DNA of 64,000 nucleotides, from assembly GCA_008729055.1 (NCBI GenBank), contig SDUX01000008.1:4365756-4429755 (forward strand), given 5' to 3'. A model generated the notes under the pieces. That model ran no database searches and was not told the origin of the DNA. It saw only the letters and a list, made by a program, of their open reading frames with translations. The stretch comes from Pyropia haitanensis (lineage: Eukaryota; Rhodophyta; Bangiophyceae; Bangiales; Bangiaceae). The translations under genes and the position numbers were made by a program. This document shows positions 12,343-22,596 of this stretch, piece by piece; the first letter of the stretch is position 1, and the number at the start of each line of letters is the position of its first letter.

Positions 12343-13135
12343 GATGCGGTTGGGGGGGGGGGGGGGGGGGGGAGGGCTCCGCCTCGTCCGACGCGTCGGC
12401 GTTTGTGACCGACCCGCGGGCGGCGCGGCGGCGGCAACTCGCGGCGGCGGCCGCCGCGGCGGCGGCCACCGCCGGCGCCACCGCCACGCCCACAGCAGAC
12501 GGCACCCCCCCCGAGAGCGGCGACGATGACGCGGGAGCCCCGCCGGCGACGGCGGCGACGGCGGCGGCGGCGGCCACCCCGCCCCCCCCCCCCCCACCGC
12601 CGCGGCAGCGACGACGGCGGCGCCACGCGGCCGCGGCGGCCGCCGGCGGCACGGCGTCTCGGCGCGCTCGCGGCGGGCGGCGGCGGAGCTGGCGGCGCTC
12701 GTCGCGGTGGCCCCCCCCCCCCCCCCCACGCCATCCCCCCGCCAGCGTCCCACCGCCGCGGCCGACCACCACGACGCGGCGGCGGCGGCGGCGGCGGCCG
12801 ACGGCGGCGGCGGTCCCGCCACGGCGGCGGCAATGGCGGCGGCGGCGGCGGCGGCGGTGGGGACGCCACCCCCCCCGCCCCCCCCCCCCCCCCGGCGGGG
12901 CCGGCGGGTGCGCTACCCGACGCTCCGCTTTTGGGCGGGCGAGACCGTCGAGTACCGCGTGCCCGCCGGCAGCCGCATGCCCGTCGTCGACCGGGTCGTT
13001 GACCTGTGCGCGCCGCCGGGGCAGCAGACGCTCCTGCAGGTGCCCCGCAGTGCGGACCGCCGCCGGGGGGGGGGGGGGGGGGGCGCAAGCGCCCGCGCAC
13101 CACCACCGCCGACGCGTCGCCGCCGCCGCCGTCGC

Positions 13136-13177
<42 letters not shown>

Positions 13178-13791
13178 TACCGGCTGTTGGTCGGCGGCGG
13201 GGGGGGGGGAGGGCGGTGGGAAGCGGCGGCGTGCGGCGCCGCCGCCGCCGCCGCCGCTGGAGGCGGCGGCGGCGTCGACCGACGGTACCCCCTCCCCGAC
13301 GACGCCGCCTGCACCGCGCTCGGCAGCGGCGGCGGCGGCGGCGACGCCGCCAGTCGTGATGGCGCTACGCCCTTCCCCGGAGCGGTGCTCCCCCCCCCCC
13401 CCCCCCCCACGCGATCGGCATCCCCCCATCGCGGCGGCGGCGCACCGGCGGCACCCCCCCCCCCCCCCCCCCCACCACGGCGGCCGCGGCGGACGCGGCC
13501 GACGCGGCGGCGGCGGCGGCGCTGGACGCCGCCCTCGGCCCCCCCGCCGCGACGCCGCCGCCGCTGCGGGTGCGCAAGCGGCGGCCGCCGCCGGCGGCGG
13601 CAATGACGGACAGTGACGGGGAGGGTGGGGGGGGGGGCGGCCCCGCGGGGGGAACCGCGTCTGCGGGTAGTGGCGGCACGCCGTCGGCGGCGGCGGCGGC
13701 GGCGTCGAGGCGGCGGCGGCGGCGGCGGGCGGCGGCGGCGGCGGCGGCGGTGTCGTCGCCGGATACGGGGGTGGAGGACCGGTGGCGGTGA
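7811..13791 (+). CDS. Candidate CENP-C: giant low-complexity protein with a CENP-C motif
   Basis: I recognise one conserved element: RRGRRVRYPTLRFW followed by AGETVEY at 12893-12958. It has the spacing of the CENP-C motif (RRxxRxR, three residues, L-x-F/Y-W-x-G-E, final Tyr) that binds CENP-A nucleosomes at kinetochores. The rest is Ala/Gly/Pro/Ser-rich with non-repetitive islands: MDLAAALAAGAAAFFDPARV (start at 7811), LPRGVDGLPEWGRLFERADG (about 7968-8027), an acidic Glu run (about 8160-8230), HKLSFADEADDG (about 9496), RRGLRFSFPVDDGG (about 10450-10494), a KAARKAARKAAR basic stretch (about 11795-11830) and TTALTLSMLDTLAAHIDV (about 12070-12123). The frame changes at several G/C runs (about 7920, 8030, 12352-12372, 12584-12597, 13064-13082). 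The islands remain on one strand and in order, so I treat them as one gene ending with TGA at 13791. No cupin dimerisation domain is visible downstream. The start and internal joins are uncertain. Confidence 0.5.
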
Positions 13792-14276
13792 GGGCGGGGG
13801 GGGGGGGCGGTCGCGCCTGGCGGTCGCACCCGCGGCGGAGGGGGGGCGGCCGTGTGGACGCAAGGCAGAGGGCAAGGACGGGGGGGAGGGACGGACGGAC
13901 GGAGGGAGGGAGGGAGGGAGGGAGGGAGGGAAGGAGGGATGAGGGCGCCCGCCTCGCCGCGCCACCCGCGCCATCGGAAACGGTGCGCGGTCTCTTTGTG
14001 TTTCTGTGCCTGGCGGCGGCCGCCGCGGCCGCGCGTGTGGCGCCGCCGCCGTCGGGCGGCGAGGGGCGGCGTCCGCGGCGGCAGACGCCGCCCCCTCCCC
14101 CCCCCCCCGCGCGGCGTGCCGCACCCGCCAGACGCGGCCGCCCCGCGCGTCGACGCGGTCGCCCGCCGCCCCCCCGCCGCCGCCGACCCCCCCCCCGCCG
14201 CCGCCGCGGCGCGCGCCGCACCCCTCCCCACGGCCGCCGCGGCGGCCGCGGCGGCCGGCGGCGGCGGCCGCCCAAA

Positions 14277-14314
<38 letters not shown>

Positions 14315-14579
14315 GCGCCGCGGGCGGCGGGTCGCACCCCCCTCTCCCCCCCCCCCCCCCTGCCCCCCCCGCCCCGTCGACAACGCACGCGCAGGGAAGG
14401 AGGAAGAGGAAAAAAAAAAAAAAGGAACACGGGCGGCCGCCCGCGCGGCGGGACCGCCGCCGCTACGCCCACGTCCACCCCCACCGCCGCCGCCACGCCC
14501 GTGCCCACCGCCGCCGCCGCCGCCACCGCCGCCACTGCCGCCGCTGCCACCGCCGCCGCCGCACCGCCGTGCCGGCCGT
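13792..14579. other. Intergenic region between convergent genes
   Basis: A GGAC/GGGA simple repeat lies at 13891-13939. The remainder is C-rich and GCC-rich sequence with an A-run at about 14410-14423. No gene is supported. The C-terminal end of the uS2m gene may extend into this stretch, because its frame stays open through it. Confidence 0.5.
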
Positions 14580-15356
14580 CTATCCAGAGCGCAGCCTGCA
14601 CCGGGGCGGCCGGGGCAACGGCGTCAGCGCCCCCCCCCCCCCCCCCCACCGGTCGCGCCCCCCCCCCCCCTCCCCCCCCCCCCCCCCCCGACGCCGCCGC
14701 CGCCGCCGCCGCGGCGGCGGCGGCGCCCTCCCGCAGCGCCGCCGCCGCCAGCTCCGCGTACAGCGACAGCGCGTGGGCGCCCTCTGCGTTGCCCGGCACC
14801 GGGTACGCCACCGCCGTCGGGTCACAGTCCGTGTCGACAATGCCGACGGTCGGGAGCCCCACCGCCGCCGCCTCCCGCAGCGCCGCCCCGTTGCCGCGCA
14901 CGTCAAACACGAGGAGCGCCGCCGGGGAGGCGTAGCCGAGGCGTGCCGCCTGCCCCGACGCGAGCGGGTTGGTCAGCGTGCCGCCCACCCACCGCCGTGC
15001 TGGCAGCAGCAGCGCGGCGGGCACGTCGGAGAGGACCGACGCGACGAGGCGGGCCTTTGTGGACGCCCGGGGGGGGACGACCATAACCGCCACCCCGTCC
15101 GCGGCGAGGGCGGTGAGGAGCGCGAGCGCCCGCCGCAGGAGGGGGAGCGTCGCGTCCAGGTTGAGCACGTGCAGGCCGTTGCGGGTGCCGGCAATGTACG
15201 GCGCCATGCGCGGGTGCCACACGGAGGTGCGGTGGCCCAGGTGGACGCGCGCGTCGAGGAGGGCGCGGATGGTGAGCGCCTCGGCGGGGGTGCGCCGGGG
15301 GGTGGGGGGGGAGGGTGACGTCGGGGGGGGGGGTGGGCGGGGGGGGGGCGGCGGCG

Positions 15357-15412
<56 letters not shown>

Positions 15413-15643
15413 CGCCGACCGACCGCCGGTGAGGGGGCGCGCAAAGACCGGGGCGCCAGGGGTGCCGCCGCCGCGGATGCCGCCGCCGCGGCCGCTGCCG
15501 CTGCCGCCGCCGCCGCCGCTGCCGCCGGCCACGACGGCGGCCGCGGTGACGGGAGCGCCGCCGACGCTGCCGGCGGCGGGCACCGCCGCCGCCGCGGCCG
15601 CCCGCCGCAGCACGGACCGCCACGCGGTCACAGCCGCCGCCAT
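14580..15643 (-). CDS. Mitochondrial small ribosomal subunit protein uS2m
   Basis: The start ATG at 15643 gives MAAAVTAWRSVLRRAAAAAA, a basic amphipathic presequence typical of mitochondrial import, followed by a Gly/Ala-rich linker. After a frame change in the G runs at about 15320-15350 the conserved uS2 core follows: IRALLDARVHLGHRTSVWHP, RMAPYIAGTRNGLHVLNLD, a segment of the usual VVPPR type, LLVFDVRGNGAALREAA, VGLPTVGIVDTDCDP and VPGNAEGAHALSLYAELAAA. These are the rRNA-contacting landmarks of bacterial-type S2, so the product joins the mitochondrial 30S-like subunit. A plastid location is less likely, because rps2 is normally plastid-encoded in red algae. The C-terminus is uncertain: a Gly-rich tail follows the core, and the stop at 14580 is reached only if the frame slips once more in a G run. 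The gene is divergent from the one starting at 16315. Confidence 0.85.
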
Positions 15644-16314
15644 TGCCGCCGACCGCGGCGGTGGCGTCAGCAGGTCGCCGCGGCACCCGACTACCCGTGC
15701 GGGCGCGAGAGTGGGGGCGACCGTGGGGGAAGGGTGGACGGGCAGGGTTAGGGTTAGGGTTGGGGGGGGGGCGGGGGGAGACAGCCTACGACAAGCCGGA
15801 TCGGATGGGTGGCAAGGGCGGACGGCGACGAGGGTAGCCGCCGCGGTGACACGGCTGGTAGCTGAAATGGACGGCGTGCCTCAAAAGGGGGCTGGGCGTG
15901 AGTGGCAGGGCGGGAGGCGGCGGGCAAGGACACCAATGGCGGGGCAGACGGAGACGCAAACGCGCACGTGGCCGACGCACCTGCGCGACGGCGTGGGGGG
16001 GGATCATCCCACCTTGCAAGTCTCTCTCCAGCCAAGTCGCCGACCACCGGCTGTACTTACAAAACTCGTCGGATACAATCCACAGCCGAGTGGGGCTCTC
16101 TGGTGCCCGCACATGGCCACGAACGGGCGCTGAGCCAGGACGGTGGCCTCGCCGGTAAAGACACGCCCCACCCCCACCCGCCTTGGGCCAGCGCGGATCC
16201 CACCGCGGCCGCCGCCGTCCCGCGCGGTTGTCCCCCGACGCGACCGCCCCGCCGCCCCCGTCTCCCGCCCCGCCCCTGCATCGTCTGCTGCATCCCCCTT
16301 GGCACTCTGCGGCC
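15644..16314. other. Divergent promoter region
   Basis: About 670 bp separate the divergent start codons of uS2m (minus) and the two-exon gene (plus). Apart from the telo-box-like element at 15744-15761 I see no TATA box or other clear site. Composition is more balanced at 15840-16110 than in the flanking genes. Confidence 0.5.
15744..15761 (-). promoter_or_regulatory. Telo-box-like (AACCCT)3 element upstream of uS2m
   Basis: On the plus strand this reads AGGGTTAGGGTTAGGGTT, so on the minus strand it is three AACCCT units, 101 bp before the uS2m start codon and about 550 bp before the divergent gene. In land plants the telo-box (AAACCCTAA) is a well-known promoter element of ribosomal-protein and other translation genes. 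Its position here fits such a role. It could also be a small interstitial telomere-type repeat without function. Confidence 0.5.
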
Positions 16315-17311
16315 ATGGCCTCCGCGGCGGTCCCCCCCCCCCCGGCGTGGCCGCCGCCCTGCGCTCCTCGCTGACGGCCGGGGCGCCCGCCCGTCCCGCC
16401 GCCGCCGTCGCCCGGCGGCGACGGCCGGCGACCGCGGCGGCCGGCCTCTCCTCGGCCGCCGCGGCTGCCGCGACGGCGGCCACCACCCCCCCCGCCGCCG
16501 GTGGCGACACCCCCGTCGTGGCCCCCCGCCGGCACGCCGCCGACACGCAGCACGTGGTCGCCCGCCGCGCGTGGCGGGCGGCCGTCCACCGCGCGCGGGT
16601 GGCGTACGCGGCCGAGGCGGCGGCCGCCGCGGCGGCGGTGGCGGCCGCGCGGGGGAACGAGGCGGAGGTGGCGGCGGTGGCCAAGCGGCAGCGTGATGAT
16701 GCCAAGGCGTACGTTTTGGTGAGGGCGTGGTGTCTTGGTGGGGGGGGGGGGTGGGGTGTCATGTTACTCTGTGGGCGGCAGGGGGGGTTGGGGAGCATGA
16801 TGGGTGGCAACCGCCGCGACGGGTTACGCCGCGGCGCTGCGCTCCCTCCCGCGCGCCGCGGTAGGCCGTATGTGTGGCGGTGGCACCGCCGTCTCGACCG
16901 TCCACGTGGTGCTCCACGCGCTAACCTGCCTTTTGCCCTTGCTGGTATCCCCGCTCCCTGGCCTGTGTGCTCTTGCCTCCCCACTTCCCCTTCCCCCCCC
17001 CCCCCCCCCCTCACCCCCCCCACAGCGCCCGCGCGGCCGTCCGCTCCACCGCCGCGGCGGCCTCCCGCGCCGCCGCGGCCGCGGCGGCCGACGCGCGGCG
17101 GCAGGTGCGGGCGGCAACGTGGGAGGCCAACGCGGCGGCGGCGCTGGGCCGCCAGATGGGCCTCGTCAACGCCCTCGCCGACGCGTCGGCGGGGTGGGTC
17201 AGCCGCGACCGCCTCGGCGATGTCGTCGAGCGGCTCGTCGACGAGACGTACGTTGAGATGGACGAGCGCGTGCTGGACCCGCCGGTCAGCCTCATCCCGG
17301 CAGGCTTTTAG
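16315..17311 (+). CDS. Small two-exon gene, Ala-rich helical protein, possibly mitochondrial
   Basis: The start ATG at 16315 (CGGCCATGG) gives MASAAVPP; a frame change in the C run at 16331-16342 leads to GVAAALRSSLTAGAPARPAA. Exon 1 ends at 16708 and exon 2 begins at 17026: donor GTACGT, acceptor CCCCCACAG, intron 317 bp, phase 2. This joins KRQRDDAKA to ARAAVRS in the correct frame. The product is about 226 residues. It has an N-terminus resembling an organelle presequence, then Ala/Arg/Glu-rich helices (RRAWRAAVHRARVAYAAEAA, RRQVRAATWEANAAAALG), and a conserved-looking end, GWVSRDRLGDVVERLVDETY and LDPPVSLIPAGF. The layout resembles small mitochondrial ribosomal proteins of the mS26 type, whose C-termini also begin with a Trp/Phe-[ST]-x-[ED]-xL segment, but this is only an impression. 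Its divergent neighbour is uS2m. Confidence 0.6.
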
Positions 17312-18048
17312 GGGGGGGGGGTGAGGGGGGGGCTGGGAGCCGGGGGGGGTAGGGCAGGGGCAGAGGGAGGGGGCGGGGTGGGGAAGGAGAGGCGGGCAAA
17401 AGTGGGGGGGGGGAGGGAGGTGGGGAGCGTGGAGGCCGGGGGGGGGGAGTGGGGACGGTGGCAAGGTTTGGTGCGCGGGCTGGACGGCCAACACACTTGA
17501 CAAGAAGCGCCACGCCTGCACGGCCGTCGGCCGCGGCCCGACAGCCGGCCACGCTGGCCGCTGCTGGGGGGCGCGCTGAGCAGGCGGCGGCGGCCGTGGA
17601 GGCGGAACAGTGCGCGCGCGGCGCGCGGCGGCTCGGTCCCCCCTCCCACCCGGCACGGTTGCCGCCGCCCCTCCGCGCTCGCCGCGTTTGCCGCCCGCTC
17701 TTGCGTCCCGCCGCGCCCTGGCACGGCGGCGAAGACTGAAAAAAAAAAAAAGAAGACGGGCCGTGGCGGTCCACGCTGCGTACGGAGCCCCAGCCCGCTC
17801 GGCACGGGGACCGCCCACCAAGACGGGGAACCGTCGGCGCCACCCGCCCCCCCCCCCCCCCGGACGCCATCCACCCCCCCTCCCCCGCGGCCACGTCGGG
17901 CACGGGGACAACCACAACAAGAAAAAAAAAAAAAAATAGGAAAGAAAATGAAAGGGGGGCGGTACACCCGGCGCAGCGCCAACCTCGCGCAGCCCACACA
18001 CACGCGCGAACAAAAATGGACCCCCCCCCGCCACACGGCGACGGGGCG
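17312..18048. other. Intergenic region between convergent genes
   Basis: It carries G/C runs near 17312-17450 and A-runs at about 17739-17751 and 17920-17936. No gene is supported. It separates the stop codons of the two-exon gene (plus) and the MAP2K gene (minus). Confidence 0.5.
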
Positions 18049-19712
18049 TCACAACGCGAGCGTCGCCGCCGAGACGCCCCGCGGGACGCCCTTGCCGCCG
18101 TCGCGGCCGCCGCCGGCGGCGGCACCGCCGCCGCCGCCGCCGCCGCCGCGGTTGCTGCTGCCGCCGGCGGCGGCGCCCCCCCCCCCGCCCTTTCGCGCGG
18201 CGCCTGCCCCCCCATAGGGGCGACGGCCGCCGCCACCGCCCGCACCCCTGCCCCTCGCGGCACCCCCCCCCCCTCGCGCCGCCACCGCCGCCGCCACCGC
18301 CGCCGCCACCGCCCGCGGCGGTGGCGGCGGTCCTCGCCACGGCCGCCGCCTCTGCCTCGGCCGACACGGCGGCGGCGGCGGCGACGGTCGGGGGCGGCTC
18401 GCCCTTGGCCCGCGCGCGCGCCGCCTCGATCTTGCCGCTGACCCCGCGCAGCCACTCGGCAAAGACGGTCGGCTCCCGCTGCCGCCGGCGGATCCACGGG
18501 TGCTCCAGCAGCGCGCACGCCGTCGGCCGGTCGGCGGGGTCCACGGCGGTGCAGCGGGCGAGAAAGTCCCGCGCGTCGTCGGACAGCACCACATCGTCCG
18601 CGCCGCCGCCGCTGCTCGTGCTGTGTGGGCCAAAGTCCGACACACCCCCGAGGACGTCCTCGTGCGCGGCGGCAATGTAGTCGAAAAAGTTTTGGGGCTT
18701 GGGGAACGGATACCGCCCGAGCGAACACTCGGCGAGGCTGACGCCCAGCCCCCACACGTCCGACGCGTACGTGTAGCGCTCGCCCTGGAGGCGCTCGGGG
18801 CTCATGTACGCCATCGTGCCTACAAACGTGTCCGCCTTGGACACGCCCGGGTGCAGGTCCCGCGCCAGCCCAAAGTCCGACAGCTTGGCGCGCCCGAGGC
18901 GGCGGGAGAGGAGGATGTTGGCGGTCTTGAGGTCCCGGTGCAGCACGTGGTTGCGGTGAAGGAAGCGGAGGCCCCGCAGGCAGTGCACCGCCACCTGGTT
19001 CAGCACCGCCTCGGGCACCCGCCCCGCCACGGCAATCGCGTCACTCAGCGCCCCACAATCCATGTACTCGAGCGCGATATGGACGGCGCCCGAGCCGTCG
19101 TAAAAGGCGCCGTAAAAGCGCACCAGGAAGCGGCTGACGTGGCGGGTGAGGGCGCCCAGCTCCTGCAACAGCTGCTTGCGCTTCTCCTCGTCGTACACAT
19201 TGACCGTCTTGACGGCCATGTGCCGCCGCGTTGTCTGGTGGACCGTCAGGTACACGGTGCCGTTGGCCCCCGAGCCAAGAACTTGGCCCTTGCGGAACTC
19301 GTTCAGGGACGCCACGTGGATGACATTGTGCCGTGACTTGGGCACCCCCTCCACCGACGAGCCGTCCGAGTCGCGGCGGGACAGCATGTCGGGCGCGGAT
19401 GTCAGGCCCTGGGGGGTGATCGTAAAGCCGCCATCGTGGAACGCCCCGTCCGAGCGGAACACAAACTGGTCCTCAGACAGGTCCCGTCGGCCACTCCCCC
19501 GGCCGCCACCGCCTGTCGATTGACCACCGGGCAGGCCGTCCCCGTCGGGCATGCCAGCCTCCATCGGCACGATCATGTCCATGGCCACAATCGCGTCACC
19601 ACCGCCCCCGCCAATGCCACCGCCACCGCTGCTGCCACCCAGCACCAACGGTGCGATGGTTCCGCCAAAGCCGCCGCCAATGCCGCCGCCGCCACCACCG
19701 CCGCCACCGCCC

Positions 19713-19763
<51 letters not shown>

Positions 19764-19876
19764 ACACCGCCTACACCGCCGACACCGCCACCGCCGCCAC
19801 CGCCGCCGCCGCCGCCGCTGCCGCCGAGTGTCAGCGTCAGACCCGCCGGACCACCGCCATTGCCGCCCCGGCCACG

Positions 19877-19912
<36 letters not shown>

Positions 19913-20202
19913 GCCTGCAGTGCCACCACCACCACCACCGCCGCCCGCACCGCCGCCTGCACCGCCCCCACCACCGCCGCCACCACCGCCGCCGCCACCA
20001 CCGCCGCCAATTCCCAAACCGATACTGGCGGCCGCCCCTCCGACCTTTGGCGGCGCGGCCTCGTCAAACATGGGCGTAATTCGCGGGCCGATCACATCGC
20101 CCACGTCGTCGCCGGCGACGCTGGTGAACAGTGGCGCCGGCCGCTTGCTGTTGCGCCGAGCGCTCAGCCGGGCGGCCATAGACGACGGCCGCGGGGCGTC
20201 GC

Positions 20203-20253
<51 letters not shown>

Positions 20254-20544
20254 TGCTAGGCACCCCACCCAGCGGCCGGACGGCGCCTGCCGGCGGCGAC
20301 GACACCGACGACGATGCGGGGTGCGACGCGGCGGCCGCCGCGGCAGCAGTCGCCCGCGGGGAAAGGCCCACCATCCGCGGCTGGTGCGGCGGCACGCTCG
20401 GCGCGCCCGCACTGCGGGAGCGCCCGACGCCGCCGCCAGCCGGCACGGCCAGCGGGGGGGGTGGCGGCGGGTCATACGAGGATGCATCCCCCCCACATTG
20501 ACGTTGAGAGCCACCCGTCGGCGGGCGCCCAGGGCAGGCGACGC

Positions 20545-20576
<32 letters not shown>

Positions 20577-21101
20577 CCCACCCCCACCACCCCCACCGCC
20601 ACCACCACCGCCCACATCAGAGGGCGTGCGGAGAGCCTTGAACGCCGCCCGCACGCCGCCAGCCTCCCCCCGTGGGGAGGTGCCGCGGCTGTCGGCGGCC
20701 GCCTCCGCGTCGCTGCTGCCGTCGCGGGGTGAGCCGCCACCCCGCCGAGCCGGTGGGCCAAGCGGCGGCGCCGGCGGCGCGCCACGGGAGCGGCCGCCCC
20801 CCCTGCCGCTGGGAGCCACCGCCAGCGGCACGGGCGGCGGCGGGTCGTAGCCGTGCGCCCACGACACATTGACGTTGAGCGCGACGCGGCGGCGGGCGCC
20901 AAGGGCAGGCCCCGCCGGCACGCCACCAACCCCGCCGCCGCCACCACCCCCGCCGCCGCCGCCGCCGCCGCCGCCGCCCCCAAGCCCGCCAGACGCGCCC
21001 GGCACCGCCCCGGCAGAGCCGCCCGCCGCCGCCGGCGTCGACGGCGACCGCGGCGACAGGCGGCGGCCGGTGAGGAGGCGGCGTGCCCCCCCCCACCCCC
21101 C

Positions 21102-21140
<39 letters not shown>

Positions 21141-21555
21141 TCTCCCCCACGCGGGGAGGAGCCCCGCGGGTCTGACGGCCGCCGCTCGAGGAGCCCCCCC
21201 CCCAGCCCCCGCTGGCGCCCGCCCCCACCGCCGCGGCGCCCGCCGCCGACGACGCGGCGAGCGCCTCGGCCTCATGGAGCACCGCCCCCCCGCGGGGCAC
21301 GTTGTGCTCGGCAAGGAACTTGCGCATGCGCGCCTCACGCACCTCCCGCGCGTCGGCCGCGTCGGCCGCGACCGCCGCGGCGCCGCCGCCGGCCGGCCGC
21401 CGGCGGGTGGGCTTGCCCCACACCCGCGCCGCGGGCTCGTGGCTCCCCGAATCCACATTGTCCTCCACGTCGCCGAGGCCGCCCGCGCCGCCGGGTACGC
21501 CAAACGGGTCCTCGGCGGCCGCGTCAGAGGTGCGCCGGTGGTGGCGGCGGCGGCT

Positions 21556-21587
<32 letters not shown>

Positions 21588-21982
21588 GGCCGCCGCCACG
21601 GCCACGGCCACCCCCGCCGCCGCCGCCGCCTACGCCATCTGCCCCGCCGCCGCCGCCGCCGACGCCACCACCACCGCCGCCGCCGCCGCCGACGCCGCCG
21701 CCGCCGTCGGCACCTCCTGGACCAGGACACTCGTCCCCCCCCCCCCCGGCATGGACGACGGCAGCCAGTGGGCGTGCCGCGCCCGCCGCGGGTGTGGCAT
21801 CAGGTCCGAATCCACCAGCAGCTCCGCGTCATCGGCGTGGGGCGACGGCGACGCGCCCGCCGTGCCGCGCAGGTCCATGTGGCTGGCCTCCTCAAAGAAA
21901 AAGTCCATGTCCCGCGAGAAGAGCCGCGCCGTCGACCCCGAGCTGTCGGTCGCATTGTCCAAGCCGCTGCTCTGGTCGCCGC

Positions 21983-22025
<43 letters not shown>

Positions 22026-22218
22026 CACCGCAGCAGCGTCACGCGGGGGAGAATCCCCTCCTCTGCGGCCACCCGTGCCCCCTCGCCGCCGGCCGGCCGG
22101 CTCCCCCCCTGCCGGCGACGCGGGCGGGCGGCGGTGGCGCCCACAAAGTCATCCCCGTCGGCCGCGTCCGTGACGGCAAAGACGCCCTCGTCAGGTCGCC
22201 GCGTCTGCCGCCGCCCGC

Positions 22219-22249
<31 letters not shown>

Positions 22250-22558
22250 CCCCCCCCACCCCGGGTGCCGCCCCCCCCCCCCCCCCCCCCCCCCGACTCG
22301 ACGGCGCGCCCCCTCGCGCCGCGCACCACGTCCACGACGCGGCCGCTGGCGCGCGTGCCCGCCCGCAGCGCCCCGGCCTCTGCCGACAGCCGCGCCGCGT
22401 CCGAGTAGCGGCCGCCAATGAGGACCGCGCCGCCCGCCGCGGCGGCCGCCCGCGACGATGGCGCCGCGGCGGGGTGGGTGTCCTCCACCACCGACCGCAC
22501 CCGCGGCATGCCCACCGACCGCAGCCGCCGGTGGCGGCGGTCGTCCGCGTCCCGGTCC

Positions 22559-22596
<38 letters not shown>

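Noticed and set aside
6946..12822. A 1,958-codon open frame on the minus strand
   Set aside because: It is the antisense of the CENP-C candidate; its Arg/Gly/Ala/Pro content comes from GGC/GCC repeats and it has no domain.
15744..15761. True telomere or chromosome end
   Set aside because: Only three units, with genes on both sides, so at most an interstitial repeat or promoter box.
16719..17025. Intron donor GTGAGG at 16719
   Set aside because: It would join the exons out of frame. GTACGT at 16709 restores the frame and matches the other introns.
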